In this document: in pieces, positions 53,115 to 61,236 of the stretch | How positions within the stretch are numbered: position 1 is the first letter of the stretch | How the letters are laid out: every line of letters begins with the position of its first letter | Assembly (NCBI GenBank): GCA_018240695.1 | Contig: JAFEFH010000002.1 | Coordinates: 1-64,000, forward strand | DNA length: 64,000 bases | Reading direction: 5' to 3' | Origin: Pseudomonadota bacterium | GTDB taxonomy: Bacteria > Pseudomonadota > Alphaproteobacteria > Reyranellales > Reyranellaceae | Made by a program: the position numbers and the translations under genes | The notes under the pieces: model-generated | What the model was told of the DNA's origin: nothing | The model's database searches: none | Seen by the model: only the letters and a program-made list of their open reading frames with translations

Positions 53115-53842
53115 TCGATCTGTTTTCTCTTCGGCAAGGATCCGAAACGCTGGCGGTCTGTGATGTAGACGGCAACCAACAAGCGGATGAAGGAGCCCAC
53201 AACTTCCGTTAGCGCGCGCAGGGTAACTGTGCCACGCGCTTTCGGGCCGCCCTGCAGATAGCCCGGTATCTCGGCAAACGTGCAGCCCATTCGCAGCAGC
53301 TTGACGTTCAACTCCGAGATGATGCTGAAGCGCCGTGCGCGCAGCGCGGCTTCGCGCGCCCGTTCGGTAGGCCAGATTCCGGGCGCGTTGATATAGACCA
53401 CATAGATCCCAAAGAAGATCATGTAAGCCGCTTGGTATATGGTCGACAGGATGTTCCGGAACAGGTTGCGCTGTTCCTTGTTCAGAGGCGACATCAGGAT
53501 GATGTCGGCTTCGTTTCGGAAGATCAGCATCATCAGGATGGTGCTCTTAGAGACGTCGTTGTCTCCCGGGACCACCATGAAAGACGGCGCGGTGGCGGCG
53601 GCGATGCCGGCGCGGATCGAAGCCCCAAGGCCAAAGTTTTCCGGATTGTGAACGGGACGGATCGTGCGATCCGCCGCGGCGAGGCCGTCAATGGTTGCGC
53701 CGGTAGAGTCTGTGCTGCCGTCATTCACGATGACGATCTCGAACGTGTCGAGCTTTGCGTCGACTGCTGCGGCGCGGATCGTGGCGACGGTGGGCGCGAC
53801 ATTGTCCTGCTCGTTGAACGCCGGCACGATGAACGTGACCAT
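53093..53842 (-). CDS. Family 2 glycosyltransferase, polyprenol-phosphate type
   Basis: This 249-residue GT2 enzyme has FIVPAFNEQDNV, IVIVNDGSTDSTG, VHNPENFGLGASIRAGI, and GDNDVSK at the DxD position. Two membrane helices lie near 115-135 and after 210. It probably transfers a sugar from a nucleotide to undecaprenyl phosphate. The start is ATG 53842, with GTG 53848 as an alternative; the latter overlaps the upstream TAG (TAGTG), so coupling is possible. It is the last gene of a four-gene minus-strand run with two winged-helix membrane proteins and a UPF0104-like protein. Confidence 0.85.
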   Translation of the reverse strand: MVTFIVPAFNEQDNVAPTVATIRAAAVDAKLDTFEIVIVNDGSTDSTGATIDGLAAADRTIRPVHNPENFGLGASIRAGIAAATAPSFMVVPGDNDVSKSTILMMLIFRNEADIILMSPLNKEQRNLFRNILSTIYQAAYMIFFGIYVVYINAPGIWPTERAREAALRARRFSIISELNVKLLRMGCTFAEIPGYLQGGPKARGTVTLRALTEVVGSFIRLLVAVYITDRQRFGSLPKRKQIDFVSRLS

Positions 53843-53847
53843 TGGCA

Positions 53848-54339
53848 CTAGGCTCCGAACTCCGACGTTTTGCCAATCAGCAGCATCTTTAGAAAGCGAA
53901 AGAGACCCGCGATTGTTTTAAGCCCGGGGGATACCACGTGGAGGCGGCCGCCGCGCTCGACGACAGCACCGCCATGGCGCAGCCGGTCCAAACGCAGGCC
54001 CAGCAGCTTCCGGTCGTTATAGAGCGTCGCAAGAGCCGGACGCGAAACGTGTCCGCCAGCAGCCTGGATCGCGCCGAGGATCTTCACTCTCAGGGAGGAC
54101 TCGAGCGACTGCACCAGATTGAGGAAGATGAACCACCAGGTGGCGTAGGTGAGCAGCGCGATCGCGACTGTGGGCCACTCGATACCCGGCAGCATCCACA
54201 GGAGCAACGCGGTCGCGCAAAGGCCAGCGAAGAGGCTTGCCCGGTAGGAGGCAACGCGTCCTGCGCCCAGCCGCGATGCTGCTACGTCGCCCGCCAGAGC
54301 CAGGACCATCCCGAAGCCCGCCACGAACAGACCGATCAT
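53848..54339 (-). CDS. Small membrane protein with C-terminal winged-helix-like domain (second of three)
   Basis: This 163-residue protein has three hydrophobic helices followed by SLRVKILGAIQAAGGHVSRPALATLYND and KLLGLRLDRLRHGGAVVERGGRLHV, which line up with the same regions of the proteins at 45626 and 54345. The C-terminal LKTIAGLFRFLKMLLIGK may be a further amphipathic helix. It lies between a GT2 gene and its own paralogue, so the three proteins form a lineage within this island. Confidence 0.65.
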   Translation of the reverse strand: MIGLFVAGFGMVLALAGDVAASRLGAGRVASYRASLFAGLCATALLLWMLPGIEWPTVAIALLTYATWWFIFLNLVQSLESSLRVKILGAIQAAGGHVSRPALATLYNDRKLLGLRLDRLRHGGAVVERGGRLHVVSPGLKTIAGLFRFLKMLLIGKTSEFGA

Positions 54340-54344
54340 GCGCG

Positions 54345-54845
54345 TCAGCCCGCCTCGCTGGGTTGGCCGCCCCGCAGGCGCCGGTAGGCGTCGCCGAGGG
54401 ACAGAAGCGGTCCGATCTTCCCGTTCAGGCTGAGCTCGTCGCCATCGACGGCAATTTCGCCGACGGCAATCAGGGCGCCGAGGCGGCTTTGCACGAATGG
54501 GTGACGAGCGACGAAGCGATCGAAGTCCGACACGGGCATGCCAGCCTCGCCGCAGGCTTCGATGGCATTGACCAGAGCAAGTGTCGGACTATCGTAGATC
54601 ACGCCGTTCATGACGAGCGCATAAGCAAAGCCGAAGCTAAAGGCGAGAATGAAGGCGACAAGCCCGTCGACGAAGGAATAGGGTGCTTGCGGGGCCGGGA
54701 CGACAGCGAAAACGAGGCCCATTGCCGCCAGCAGAAGCAGCGGCAGCGCCGGCAGGCGCCACGCAGGCTTCAACAGCCTCAGCACGAGGGCATGGGCGGC
54801 CATTCCGAGCAATGCCGCGGCAACTCCGACTAAAAGCGCGTTCAT
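54345..54845 (-). CDS. Small membrane protein with C-terminal winged-helix-like domain (third of three)
   Basis: This 166-residue protein has four hydrophobic helices (LLVGVAAALLGMAAHALVL, LPLLLLAAMGLVFAVV and others) and a C-terminal domain: SPTLALVNAIEACGEAGMPVSDFDRFVA, FVQSRLGALIAVGEIAVDGDELSL. The alignment with the two relatives covers both halves. ATG 54845 is selected because it overlaps the upstream UPF0104 stop by 4 bases. Function unknown. Confidence 0.65.
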   Translation of the reverse strand: MNALLVGVAAALLGMAAHALVLRLLKPAWRLPALPLLLLAAMGLVFAVVPAPQAPYSFVDGLVAFILAFSFGFAYALVMNGVIYDSPTLALVNAIEACGEAGMPVSDFDRFVARHPFVQSRLGALIAVGEIAVDGDELSLNGKIGPLLSLGDAYRRLRGGQPSEAG

Positions 54846-55849
54846 TCCGTGACCGGCAAAGACCGTGACTCGCTGGGCTTGCTCTTGATGGCGTCGATGC
54901 CGCTGCGCAAATCCGTACGATTGAGCAGCCAAGGCAGGATACCCACGATGCCGATGATGACCGTTAGCACACGCATGGCGAGGAATACCGTGCCGTAGCG
55001 GACGTCCGCCGTCGGATGCGTCAATGCCACCGCGACGCGTGCAAACGCTGCTTCACCCACACCGATGCCGCCGGGCGTAAGTGGCAGGGAGTTGGCGATC
55101 GTCGACCATGCACCGGCAATACCGTAGCCAATCCACGAAAGCTGGGTGAAGCCCATCGCATGCCCAAGCGAGAAGAGGGCCAGCAGAATGAGGATGTATT
55201 GCACCACGGAGACGACCAGTGCGGCAAAAAGTCGGCCGGGCTGGCTCCAATAGGCGCGCAGCGCGGTCAAAAGCTCTTTGGCAATCCGCGCCAGGGCGGG
55301 GCCGACGGGCTTGGGCAGGCGTCCGACAAGGTTGACCGAACAGTCTCCGGATTTGACCGCGATGATCAGACCGGCGGCACCCACGACGAAGAAGGTGGCG
55401 ACCGCCCATTCGAGCTGAGTGGCGTAGGCGGACGGGAGGCCCGGCAGCATGAGCACGCCGAGCAATAGTAGCGCGACCAGCCCCGACAAGCGGTCGACCG
55501 GCAGGCTGAACGTGAGGTGGCTAAGCGAACCGCCGACGGACCGGTAGGCCAATGCCAGCCGCACGAGATCGCCGCCATGGGCGCCCGGCAGGAAGGTGTG
55601 GAAGAACAGGCTTATGAAGGTCGCGTTGATCGACCATGCCAGCGTCAGGGTGAAGTTCAATCCACGCAGCAGGAGCCACCAGCGCCATGCCGCGATTGGC
55701 ACGGTCGCCAGGATGCAGGCAAAGGCAAGGAGAAGCAGACCCGGCCGGTCGGCTGCTTTAGCGAGGACGCCGAGATCAATCGAACCGTACTTCACCAGAA
55801 GCACGAGACCCGCGACGCCAACTGCAAGTTTTATCAAAAATCCGCGCAT
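54842..55849 (-). CDS. Lysylphosphatidylglycerol synthase TM-like (UPF0104/AglD-type) membrane protein, second copy
   Basis: This 335-residue protein has the same architecture as that at 46211: AAWRWWLLLRGL, FFHTFLPGAHGGDLVR, DRLSGLVAL and NSLPLTPGGIGVGEAAF. It has about 8 membrane helices. It is the first gene of the minus-strand run with two winged-helix membrane proteins and a GT2 gene, so the transport and transferase steps may be co-regulated. A 163-base divergent region separates it from 56013. Confidence 0.82.
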   Translation of the reverse strand: MRGFLIKLAVGVAGLVLLVKYGSIDLGVLAKAADRPGLLLLAFACILATVPIAAWRWWLLLRGLNFTLTLAWSINATFISLFFHTFLPGAHGGDLVRLALAYRSVGGSLSHLTFSLPVDRLSGLVALLLLGVLMLPGLPSAYATQLEWAVATFFVVGAAGLIIAVKSGDCSVNLVGRLPKPVGPALARIAKELLTALRAYWSQPGRLFAALVVSVVQYILILLALFSLGHAMGFTQLSWIGYGIAGAWSTIANSLPLTPGGIGVGEAAFARVAVALTHPTADVRYGTVFLAMRVLTVIIGIVGILPWLLNRTDLRSGIDAIKSKPSESRSLPVTE

Positions 55850-55937
55850 ACTCCCGCTCGCCGCGTCGCCGCGCTAACTTACCGGCAATCGCCGTAAAAC
55901 GCCAAGGCTGCATCGCCATGCGGCGCGTCCCACCTTG

Positions 55938-55980
55938 TTGAAATAGGCAATTTTCGATGCTAAACGTCGCGAAAATAGGC
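55938..55980 (+). promoter_or_regulatory. Putative promoter and direct repeat upstream of the module D operon
   Basis: TTGAAA (55938-55943) and TAAACG (55961-55966) are separated by 17 bases with a TG just upstream of the second box, a fair sigma-70-type arrangement 47 bases before ATG 56013. GAAATAGGC (55940-55948) and GAAAATAGGC (55971-55980) form an imperfect direct repeat overlapping it, which may be a regulator site. The prediction is by eye only. Confidence 0.3.
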
Positions 55981-56012
55981 GTTTACCGAATAGCTGGGCC
56001 TTCACCGAGCAC

Positions 56013-56951
56013 ATGAAAATCTTCGTTAGCGGCGCCTGCGGCTTCAAGGGCTCGGTTCTGGTTCCCAAGCTGCTGGCCCTCGGTCATCAGATTGTGGCGT
56101 TCGATATCCAGTGGTTCGGCAACCATCTCCCGCCCCATCCGAGTCTGAAGGTCGTCAAAGGCGATGTGCGTGCGATTCGCGCGGCCGACCTGCAGGGCGT
56201 CGACGCGATCATCCACCTTGCTTCGGTGGCGAACGATCCGTGCGGCGATCTCGACCCGAAGCTCACGTGGGAAATCAGCGCCCTGGCGACGATGAAGCTC
56301 GCCGAAGAGGCTATCCGACAAGGCATCAAGCGCTTCATCTACGCGTCTTCGGCCAGTGTCTATGGTGTCAAGGAAGAGGACCAGGTCACTGAAGATCTGC
56401 CGCTTGATCCGATCAGCGAATACAACAAGACCAAGATGATCGCCGAGCGTGTTCTGCTGAGCTACGCCTCCGACCTCGTCGTGCAGATGGTCCGGCCCGC
56501 GACAGTGTGCGGGACCAGTCCGCGCATGCGCCTCGACGTCTCGGTGAACATGCTGACGATGCAGGCTCTGACGAACAGCCGCATCACGGTGTTCGGCGGC
56601 GACCAGGTGCGGCCGAACATCCACATCGACGACATCACCGACCTCTACATCTATTTGCTCGATCACCCGGAGATCGTGGGCGTCTACAACGCCGGCTTCG
56701 AGAACATCTCGATTCGCGAGATTGCCGAGCGTGTTGTGCGCATCATCCCGGCGGAGATCGTGATCACGCCGTCCAACGATCCGCGTTCCTACCGGGTCAA
56801 TTCGGACAAGCTGCTGGCGACCGGCTTCCGCCCGCGCAAGACGGTTGATGACGCCATCAGCGAGATCGTTGCCGCCTTCCAGCGCGGTACCCTGAAAAAC
56901 GAGGACCAGTGGCACAATCTGCGCTGGATGCAGAAGGAAATGGCGCGATGA
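56013..56951 (+). CDS. NAD-dependent epimerase/dehydratase (extended SDR)
   Basis: This 312-residue protein has the cofactor motif GACGFKG (7-13), HLASVANDP, the Ser in ASSASVYG (111-118) and Y137-x3-K141. The RPATVCGTSPRMRLD and RPNIHIDDITD segments are seen in UDP-glucose/GDP-sugar epimerases. It would isomerise or dehydrate a nucleotide sugar. It is the first gene of the six-gene operon that ends with the second E1 pair. Its stop overlaps the gmhA-like ATG (ATGA). Confidence 0.85.
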   Translation: MKIFVSGACGFKGSVLVPKLLALGHQIVAFDIQWFGNHLPPHPSLKVVKGDVRAIRAADLQGVDAIIHLASVANDPCGDLDPKLTWEISALATMKLAEEAIRQGIKRFIYASSASVYGVKEEDQVTEDLPLDPISEYNKTKMIAERVLLSYASDLVVQMVRPATVCGTSPRMRLDVSVNMLTMQALTNSRITVFGGDQVRPNIHIDDITDLYIYLLDHPEIVGVYNAGFENISIREIAERVVRIIPAEIVITPSNDPRSYRVNSDKLLATGFRPRKTVDDAISEIVAAFQRGTLKNEDQWHNLRWMQKEMAR

Positions 56952-57532
56952 ACGCAGCGGCCGATCCGGTCGTCGCGGAGTTTGCCGATTATTCGAGCCG
57001 CCTGCGGGCAGTGCTCCAGTCGGCTGACTACGCACCCGTCGCTTCCCTCGCTCGCGCGATGCAGGATTGCTGGCGCGAGGAGCGGTGCCTCTATCTGTGC
57101 GGCAACGGCGGCAGCGCCGGCAACGCCGTGCATCTCGCCAATGATTTCGTCTATGGCATCGCCATGGGTAACGGCGTCGGCATGCGAGCGCATGCCTTGT
57201 CGGCCAATACCTCGGTGTTGACCTGCCTTGCCAACGATCTCGACTATTCGGAGATCTTTTCGGCCCAACTCAAGGTCTTTGGGCGGCGCGGAGACGTACT
57301 GGTCGCCTTGTCCGGCAGCGGCAACTCGCCGAACATCCTGAAGGCGATCGGTGCGGCCAAGGAACTCGGCATGCCGACGTACGCTGTGCTGGGTTACGGC
57401 GGAGGCAAGGCCAAGGATATGGTCGACGTGCCGATCCATTTCGCAGTGAGCGATATGCAGATCGCCGAGGATCTGCAGCTCGTGGTCGGCCACATGGTTA
57501 TGCAATGGCTGCACCGAAATCGTAAGAACTGA
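56948..57532 (+). CDS. gmhA: Phosphoheptose isomerase (sedoheptulose 7-phosphate isomerase)-like
   Basis: This 194-residue SIS-domain protein is of GmhA type. CGNGGSAGNAVHLANDF (51-67) holds the metal-ligand position H62 and, where many GmhA have Glu, D66. SGSGNSPNILKA binds the phosphate, and the C-terminal DMQIAEDLQLVVGHMV has the family His. It makes D-glycero-D-manno-heptose 7-phosphate. The partner kinase (34899) and nucleotidyltransferases (47308, 48797) lie elsewhere in the island. The Glu-to-Asp change in the metal site may alter metal use. Confidence 0.85.
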   Translation: MNAAADPVVAEFADYSSRLRAVLQSADYAPVASLARAMQDCWREERCLYLCGNGGSAGNAVHLANDFVYGIAMGNGVGMRAHALSANTSVLTCLANDLDYSEIFSAQLKVFGRRGDVLVALSGSGNSPNILKAIGAAKELGMPTYAVLGYGGGKAKDMVDVPIHFAVSDMQIAEDLQLVVGHMVMQWLHRNRKN

Positions 57533-57544
57533 CGGCACCGCTCT

Positions 57545-58543
57545 GTGGCCGACCCCGCGCTCTTCGTTGTCATTGGCAGCAATTCCTTCACAGGTGCTGG
57601 GTTTGTCCGGTATCTCCTGGAGAAGGGCCATCCTGTCATAGGCACCAGCCGGTCCGATGAACCTCACGCCGCACTCCTGCCTTACCGGTTCGACGGCGTG
57701 CCAGCTGGTTTTCAGTTCCATCGTCTCGACCTGAACAACGACCTTGAGGCGATCGTGGCGCTCCTCGAGAAGGAGCGTCCGGCTTATGTCGTCAATTTTG
57801 CTGCCCAAAGCATGGTGGCGGAGAGCTGGGCCAATCCCGACCACTGGTTCATGACCAATGTCGTGTCGACCGTCCGACTGCACGATCGCTTGCGACACAT
57901 GAAGTTCCTCGAACGTTACGTCCATGTAACGACGCCTGAAGTTTACGGCAACACGTCGGGAGACGTCCGCGAGGACGCACCGTTCAATCCCAGCACACCG
58001 TACGCGGTGTCACGTGCGGCCGCCGACATGAGCCTGCGCAGCTTTCATACGGCCTATGGCTTCCCTGTCGTCTACACGCGTGCGGCAAACGTCTATGGCG
58101 CGGGCCAGCAACTCTACCGCATCGTTTCGCGAACGATCCTGTACGCCCGGCTCGGCCGCAAGCTGCAGCTGCACGGTGGCGGCATGTCGGAGCGGTCATT
58201 CATCCACGTCAAGGACGTAGCCGACGCGACCTATCGCATTGCGCGCGACGGCAAGAACGGCGAGGCCTATCACATCTCGACCAACCGGATCATCAGCATC
58301 CACGACCTCGTCGCGATGATTTGCGCGCAGCTCGGTGTCGACATGAAGTCTGTCGTCGAGATAGTGGGTGAGCGCCTCGGCAAGGACGCCGCTTACCGGC
58401 TCGACAGCGGCAAGCTTCGACGCGAACTCGGCTGGTCGGATGCGATATCGCTCGAGAGCGGTATAGCCGAGACTGCCGCATGGGTGGATCGTCATCTCGA
58501 AGATCTTGGGCGTCTGCCCGCATCCTACGTCCACAAACCTTGA
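57545..58543 (+). CDS. Extended SDR, dTDP-glucose/GDP-mannose dehydratase-like, with YxxxR
   Basis: This 332-residue protein starts GSNSFTGAGFV (cofactor; the second glycine spacing is unusual), continues NFAAQSMVAESW, and has T130-P-E132-V-Y-G as in dehydratases. It has Y153-x3-R157, so the catalytic Lys is replaced by Arg. RAANVYGAGQQLYRI and RSFIHVKDVADA are typical of the sugar-nucleotide 4,6-dehydratases. It may dehydrate a heptose or hexose nucleotide. The start is GTG 57545. The next gene begins 7 bases after its stop. Confidence 0.82.
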   Translation: MADPALFVVIGSNSFTGAGFVRYLLEKGHPVIGTSRSDEPHAALLPYRFDGVPAGFQFHRLDLNNDLEAIVALLEKERPAYVVNFAAQSMVAESWANPDHWFMTNVVSTVRLHDRLRHMKFLERYVHVTTPEVYGNTSGDVREDAPFNPSTPYAVSRAAADMSLRSFHTAYGFPVVYTRAANVYGAGQQLYRIVSRTILYARLGRKLQLHGGGMSERSFIHVKDVADATYRIARDGKNGEAYHISTNRIISIHDLVAMICAQLGVDMKSVVEIVGERLGKDAAYRLDSGKLRRELGWSDAISLESGIAETAAWVDRHLEDLGRLPASYVHKP

Positions 58544-58550
58544 GAGTGTC

Positions 58551-59210
58551 ATGGGCCGCGAGATCGATCTGCTGGTGAACTACCCGCGCACGAAGCGCAG
58601 CGTCGACGAACGCGGGGCAAGCAAGACCGAGGCCGACCGCGCCATCGCACGCAAATTCGGCCGCGAGTTCTTCGATGGCGACCGCAGCCAAGGCTATGGC
58701 GGCTTCAACTACATGGCGCGGTTCTGGCAGCCGGTGGTGCCGACTTTCCGGGAGCATTTCGCGCTGAAGGCCGGCGACGCTGTGCTCGATGTCGGCTGCG
58801 CCAAGGGCTTCATGATGCATGACATGGCCGAACTGATTCCCGGGCTCGTCGTGAAGGGAATCGACGTGTCCGAGTACGCCATCGCCAACGCCATGCCGGA
58901 CATGAAGCCGCATGTGCAGGTTGCCGATGCGCGGAAGCTGCCGTTCCCGGACAAGTCGTTCGACATCGTGATCTCGGTCAACACTATCCACAATCTCGAG
59001 CGTGAGGAGTGTGCGCAGTCGTTGCGGGAGATCGAGCGCGTGGCGCGCCGCGGCGCTTTCATCACCGTCGACGCCTACCGCAATGCGGATGAGCAGCGCC
59101 GCATGGAAGCGTGGAACCTCACCGCCAAGACGATGATGCACGTCGATGAATGGAAGGCTTTCTTCGCTTCGGTCGGCTATACCGGCGACTACTACTGGTT
59201 CATCCCATGA
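58551..59210 (+). CDS. Class I SAM-dependent methyltransferase
   Basis: This 219-residue protein has VLDVGCAKGFMMHDM (SAM loop near 78), VKGIDVSEYAI, DARKLPFPDKSFDIVISVNTIHNLE and RRGAFITVDAY. There is no obvious substrate clue; N- or O-methylation of the nucleotide sugar is likely. ATG 58551 is chosen over an upstream in-frame start. Its stop overlaps the start of the E1 alpha gene (ATGA), so the two are translationally coupled. Confidence 0.85.
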   Translation: MGREIDLLVNYPRTKRSVDERGASKTEADRAIARKFGREFFDGDRSQGYGGFNYMARFWQPVVPTFREHFALKAGDAVLDVGCAKGFMMHDMAELIPGLVVKGIDVSEYAIANAMPDMKPHVQVADARKLPFPDKSFDIVISVNTIHNLEREECAQSLREIERVARRGAFITVDAYRNADEQRRMEAWNLTAKTMMHVDEWKAFFASVGYTGDYYWFIP

Positions 59211-60175
59211 ACGCCGATCTCTCCCGCCGCCTGTTGCGCGACATGATCCGCATCCGCGCGGTCGAGGAGGGCATCGTCACGCGATACAGCCAGCAGAAGA
59301 TGCGCTGCCCGGTCCACCTGTCGGTGGGCCAGGAAGGCCCTTCAGTCGCGGTGGGGGCCGTGCTGCGGCCGACCGACCTCGCGGTCAGCGGACATCGCGC
59401 TCATGCGCACTATCTCGCCAAGGGCGGCGACCTGCCCGCAATGATCGCCGAGATTTATGGCAAGGCGACGGGATGTTGCTCGGGCAAGGGTGGCTCGATG
59501 CACCTGGTGGACGAGCGCGTGGGCTTCATGGGTTCGACGGCGATCGTCGGAGGCACGGTGCCGGTGGGCGTTGGCCTGGCACTCGCCAAATCGCTCGGCG
59601 CAGGTGACGACATCGTGTGCATCTTCATCGGTGACGCGGTGCTCGAGACCGGCGTGTTCTACGAATCGGCGAGCTTCGCCGTGTTGCGCCAGTTGCCGGT
59701 GCTCTTCCTGTGCGAGAATAATCTCTATTCGGTTTATTCGCCGCTGTCGGTCCGCCAGCCGGAGGGCCGCTCGCTGGCCGGGGTGGCCGCGGGTATCGGG
59801 CTCGGCACGTCGAGCGGCAACGGCAACGACGTTGCGGAGGCATACGATCTGATCGCCGCAGCGGTAGCGAAAATCCGCAGCGGCGGTGGTCCGCAGTTCG
59901 TCGAACTCGCGACTTATCGCTGGCGCGAGCATTGCGGGCCGCTGTTCGACAACGATATTGGCTATCGCACGGTCGAAGAATTCGAAGACTGGAAGGCGCG
60001 CGATCCGATCGCCGCCTTCACGGCGCGCCTGTTTGCGGTGAAGACCATCGACGACAAGTGGCTAGCGGCCGAGGGCGCCGCCATCGACGGCGAAATCGAA
60101 GCTGCTTTCAGGTTCGCCGAACAGTCGCCTTTCCCTGAACCTAGTGAACGCTTTTCGGACCTGTACGCCGCATGA
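59207..60175 (+). CDS. Two-subunit ThDP enzyme, E1 alpha-type subunit (second pair)
   Basis: This 322-residue paralogue of the 31574 protein has CPVHLSVGQE, GKGGSMHLVD and the ThDP/Mg segment I141-G-D-A-V-L-E-T-G running to E170-N-N172, where the usual GDG is GDA. No E2/E3 is nearby. It is coupled to the beta subunit by a 4-base overlap. Its location between a methyltransferase and an FkbM gene again points to sugar modification. Confidence 0.86.
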   Translation: MNADLSRRLLRDMIRIRAVEEGIVTRYSQQKMRCPVHLSVGQEGPSVAVGAVLRPTDLAVSGHRAHAHYLAKGGDLPAMIAEIYGKATGCCSGKGGSMHLVDERVGFMGSTAIVGGTVPVGVGLALAKSLGAGDDIVCIFIGDAVLETGVFYESASFAVLRQLPVLFLCENNLYSVYSPLSVRQPEGRSLAGVAAGIGLGTSSGNGNDVAEAYDLIAAAVAKIRSGGGPQFVELATYRWREHCGPLFDNDIGYRTVEEFEDWKARDPIAAFTARLFAVKTIDDKWLAAEGAAIDGEIEAAFRFAEQSPFPEPSERFSDLYAA

Positions 60176-61227
60176 GCAAGATGACCTTCGCCGCGGCGAT
60201 TCGCGACGGTCTTGCCGTGGCGCTCGATCGCGATCCCAAGGTGCTAGTTTATGGACTGGGCGTGCCCGATCCGAAGGGCGTGTTCGGGACTACGATGGGC
60301 CTGCAGCAACAGTTCGGCTCTCGCCGGGTGTTCGATATGCCGACGTCGGAGAACGCGATGACCGGCATCGGCGTCGGGGCTGCGCTCGGCGGCATGCGGC
60401 CTGTGCTCACTCACCAGCGGCTCGACTTTGCCCTGCTGTCGCTCGATCAAATCGTCAACAATGCCGCCAAGTGGCGTTTCATGTTCGGCGGCAAACGTGG
60501 CGTGCCGATCACCATTCGGATGATCATCGGCCGCGGCTGGGGGCAGGGGCCGACGCATTCGCAAAGCCTGCAGGCCTGGTTCGCCCATATTCCGGGGCTC
60601 AAGGTCGTGATGCCGACGACGCCGGAGGATGCCAAGGGCCTCCTGCTGTCGAGCATCTTCGACGAGGATCCGGTGATATATCTCGAACATCGCTGGCTGC
60701 ACAATCTCGAGGGCGAAGTCCCGCCGGGCGACCACCGCATCCCGATCGGCAGTGCCCGCACACTGCGCTCCGGCGGCGATGCCACTGTCGTGGCGATGTC
60801 GTTGATGAGCATCGAAGCGCTGCACGCCGCCGACCATCTCGCGCTGCAGGGCGTCCACTGCGACCTGATCGACCTGCGGACCGTTCGGCCGATCGACTGG
60901 CCTTCGATCGAAGCGTCGGTGCGGCGGACCGGCCGTTTGCTCGTGGTCGACACCGGCTACCAGACCGGCGGTATCGCCGGTGAGATCGTCGCGCGCATCG
61001 CAGGCTCATGCTGGAAGGATCTGCGCGCCGCGCCGCAGCGTCTGGCGATGCCGGACGTTCCCGAGGCCACCAGCCAGGCCCTGACCGAGGCGTATCATGT
61101 ACGCGCGGAACATATCGCACGGGCGATCGGACAACTGGTCGAGAAGCCGGTGGAGTTCGCGTCCCTGGCCGCGGAGCGCCGGCATCCGCACGACGTTCCG
61201 GGCGACTGGTTTAAAGGGCCGTTCTAG
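60172..61227 (+). CDS. Two-subunit ThDP enzyme, E1 beta-type subunit (second pair)
   Basis: This 351-residue paralogue of the 32514 protein has P-T-S-E60-NAMTGIGVG (activating Glu), GPTHSQSLQAWFAHIPGLKVV and PTTPEDAKGLLL. Its C-terminal domain has GRLLVVDTGYQTGGIAGEI. It is the last gene of the operon starting at 56013, and its stop lies 9 bases before the end of the convergent FkbM gene. The two E1 pairs are clearly homologous to each other, so the second could be an alternative enzyme for a second branched sugar. Confidence 0.86.
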   Translation: MSKMTFAAAIRDGLAVALDRDPKVLVYGLGVPDPKGVFGTTMGLQQQFGSRRVFDMPTSENAMTGIGVGAALGGMRPVLTHQRLDFALLSLDQIVNNAAKWRFMFGGKRGVPITIRMIIGRGWGQGPTHSQSLQAWFAHIPGLKVVMPTTPEDAKGLLLSSIFDEDPVIYLEHRWLHNLEGEVPPGDHRIPIGSARTLRSGGDATVVAMSLMSIEALHAADHLALQGVHCDLIDLRTVRPIDWPSIEASVRRTGRLLVVDTGYQTGGIAGEIVARIAGSCWKDLRAAPQRLAMPDVPEATSQALTEAYHVRAEHIARAIGQLVEKPVEFASLAAERRHPHDVPGDWFKGPF

Positions 61228-61236
61228 GTAGCAACC

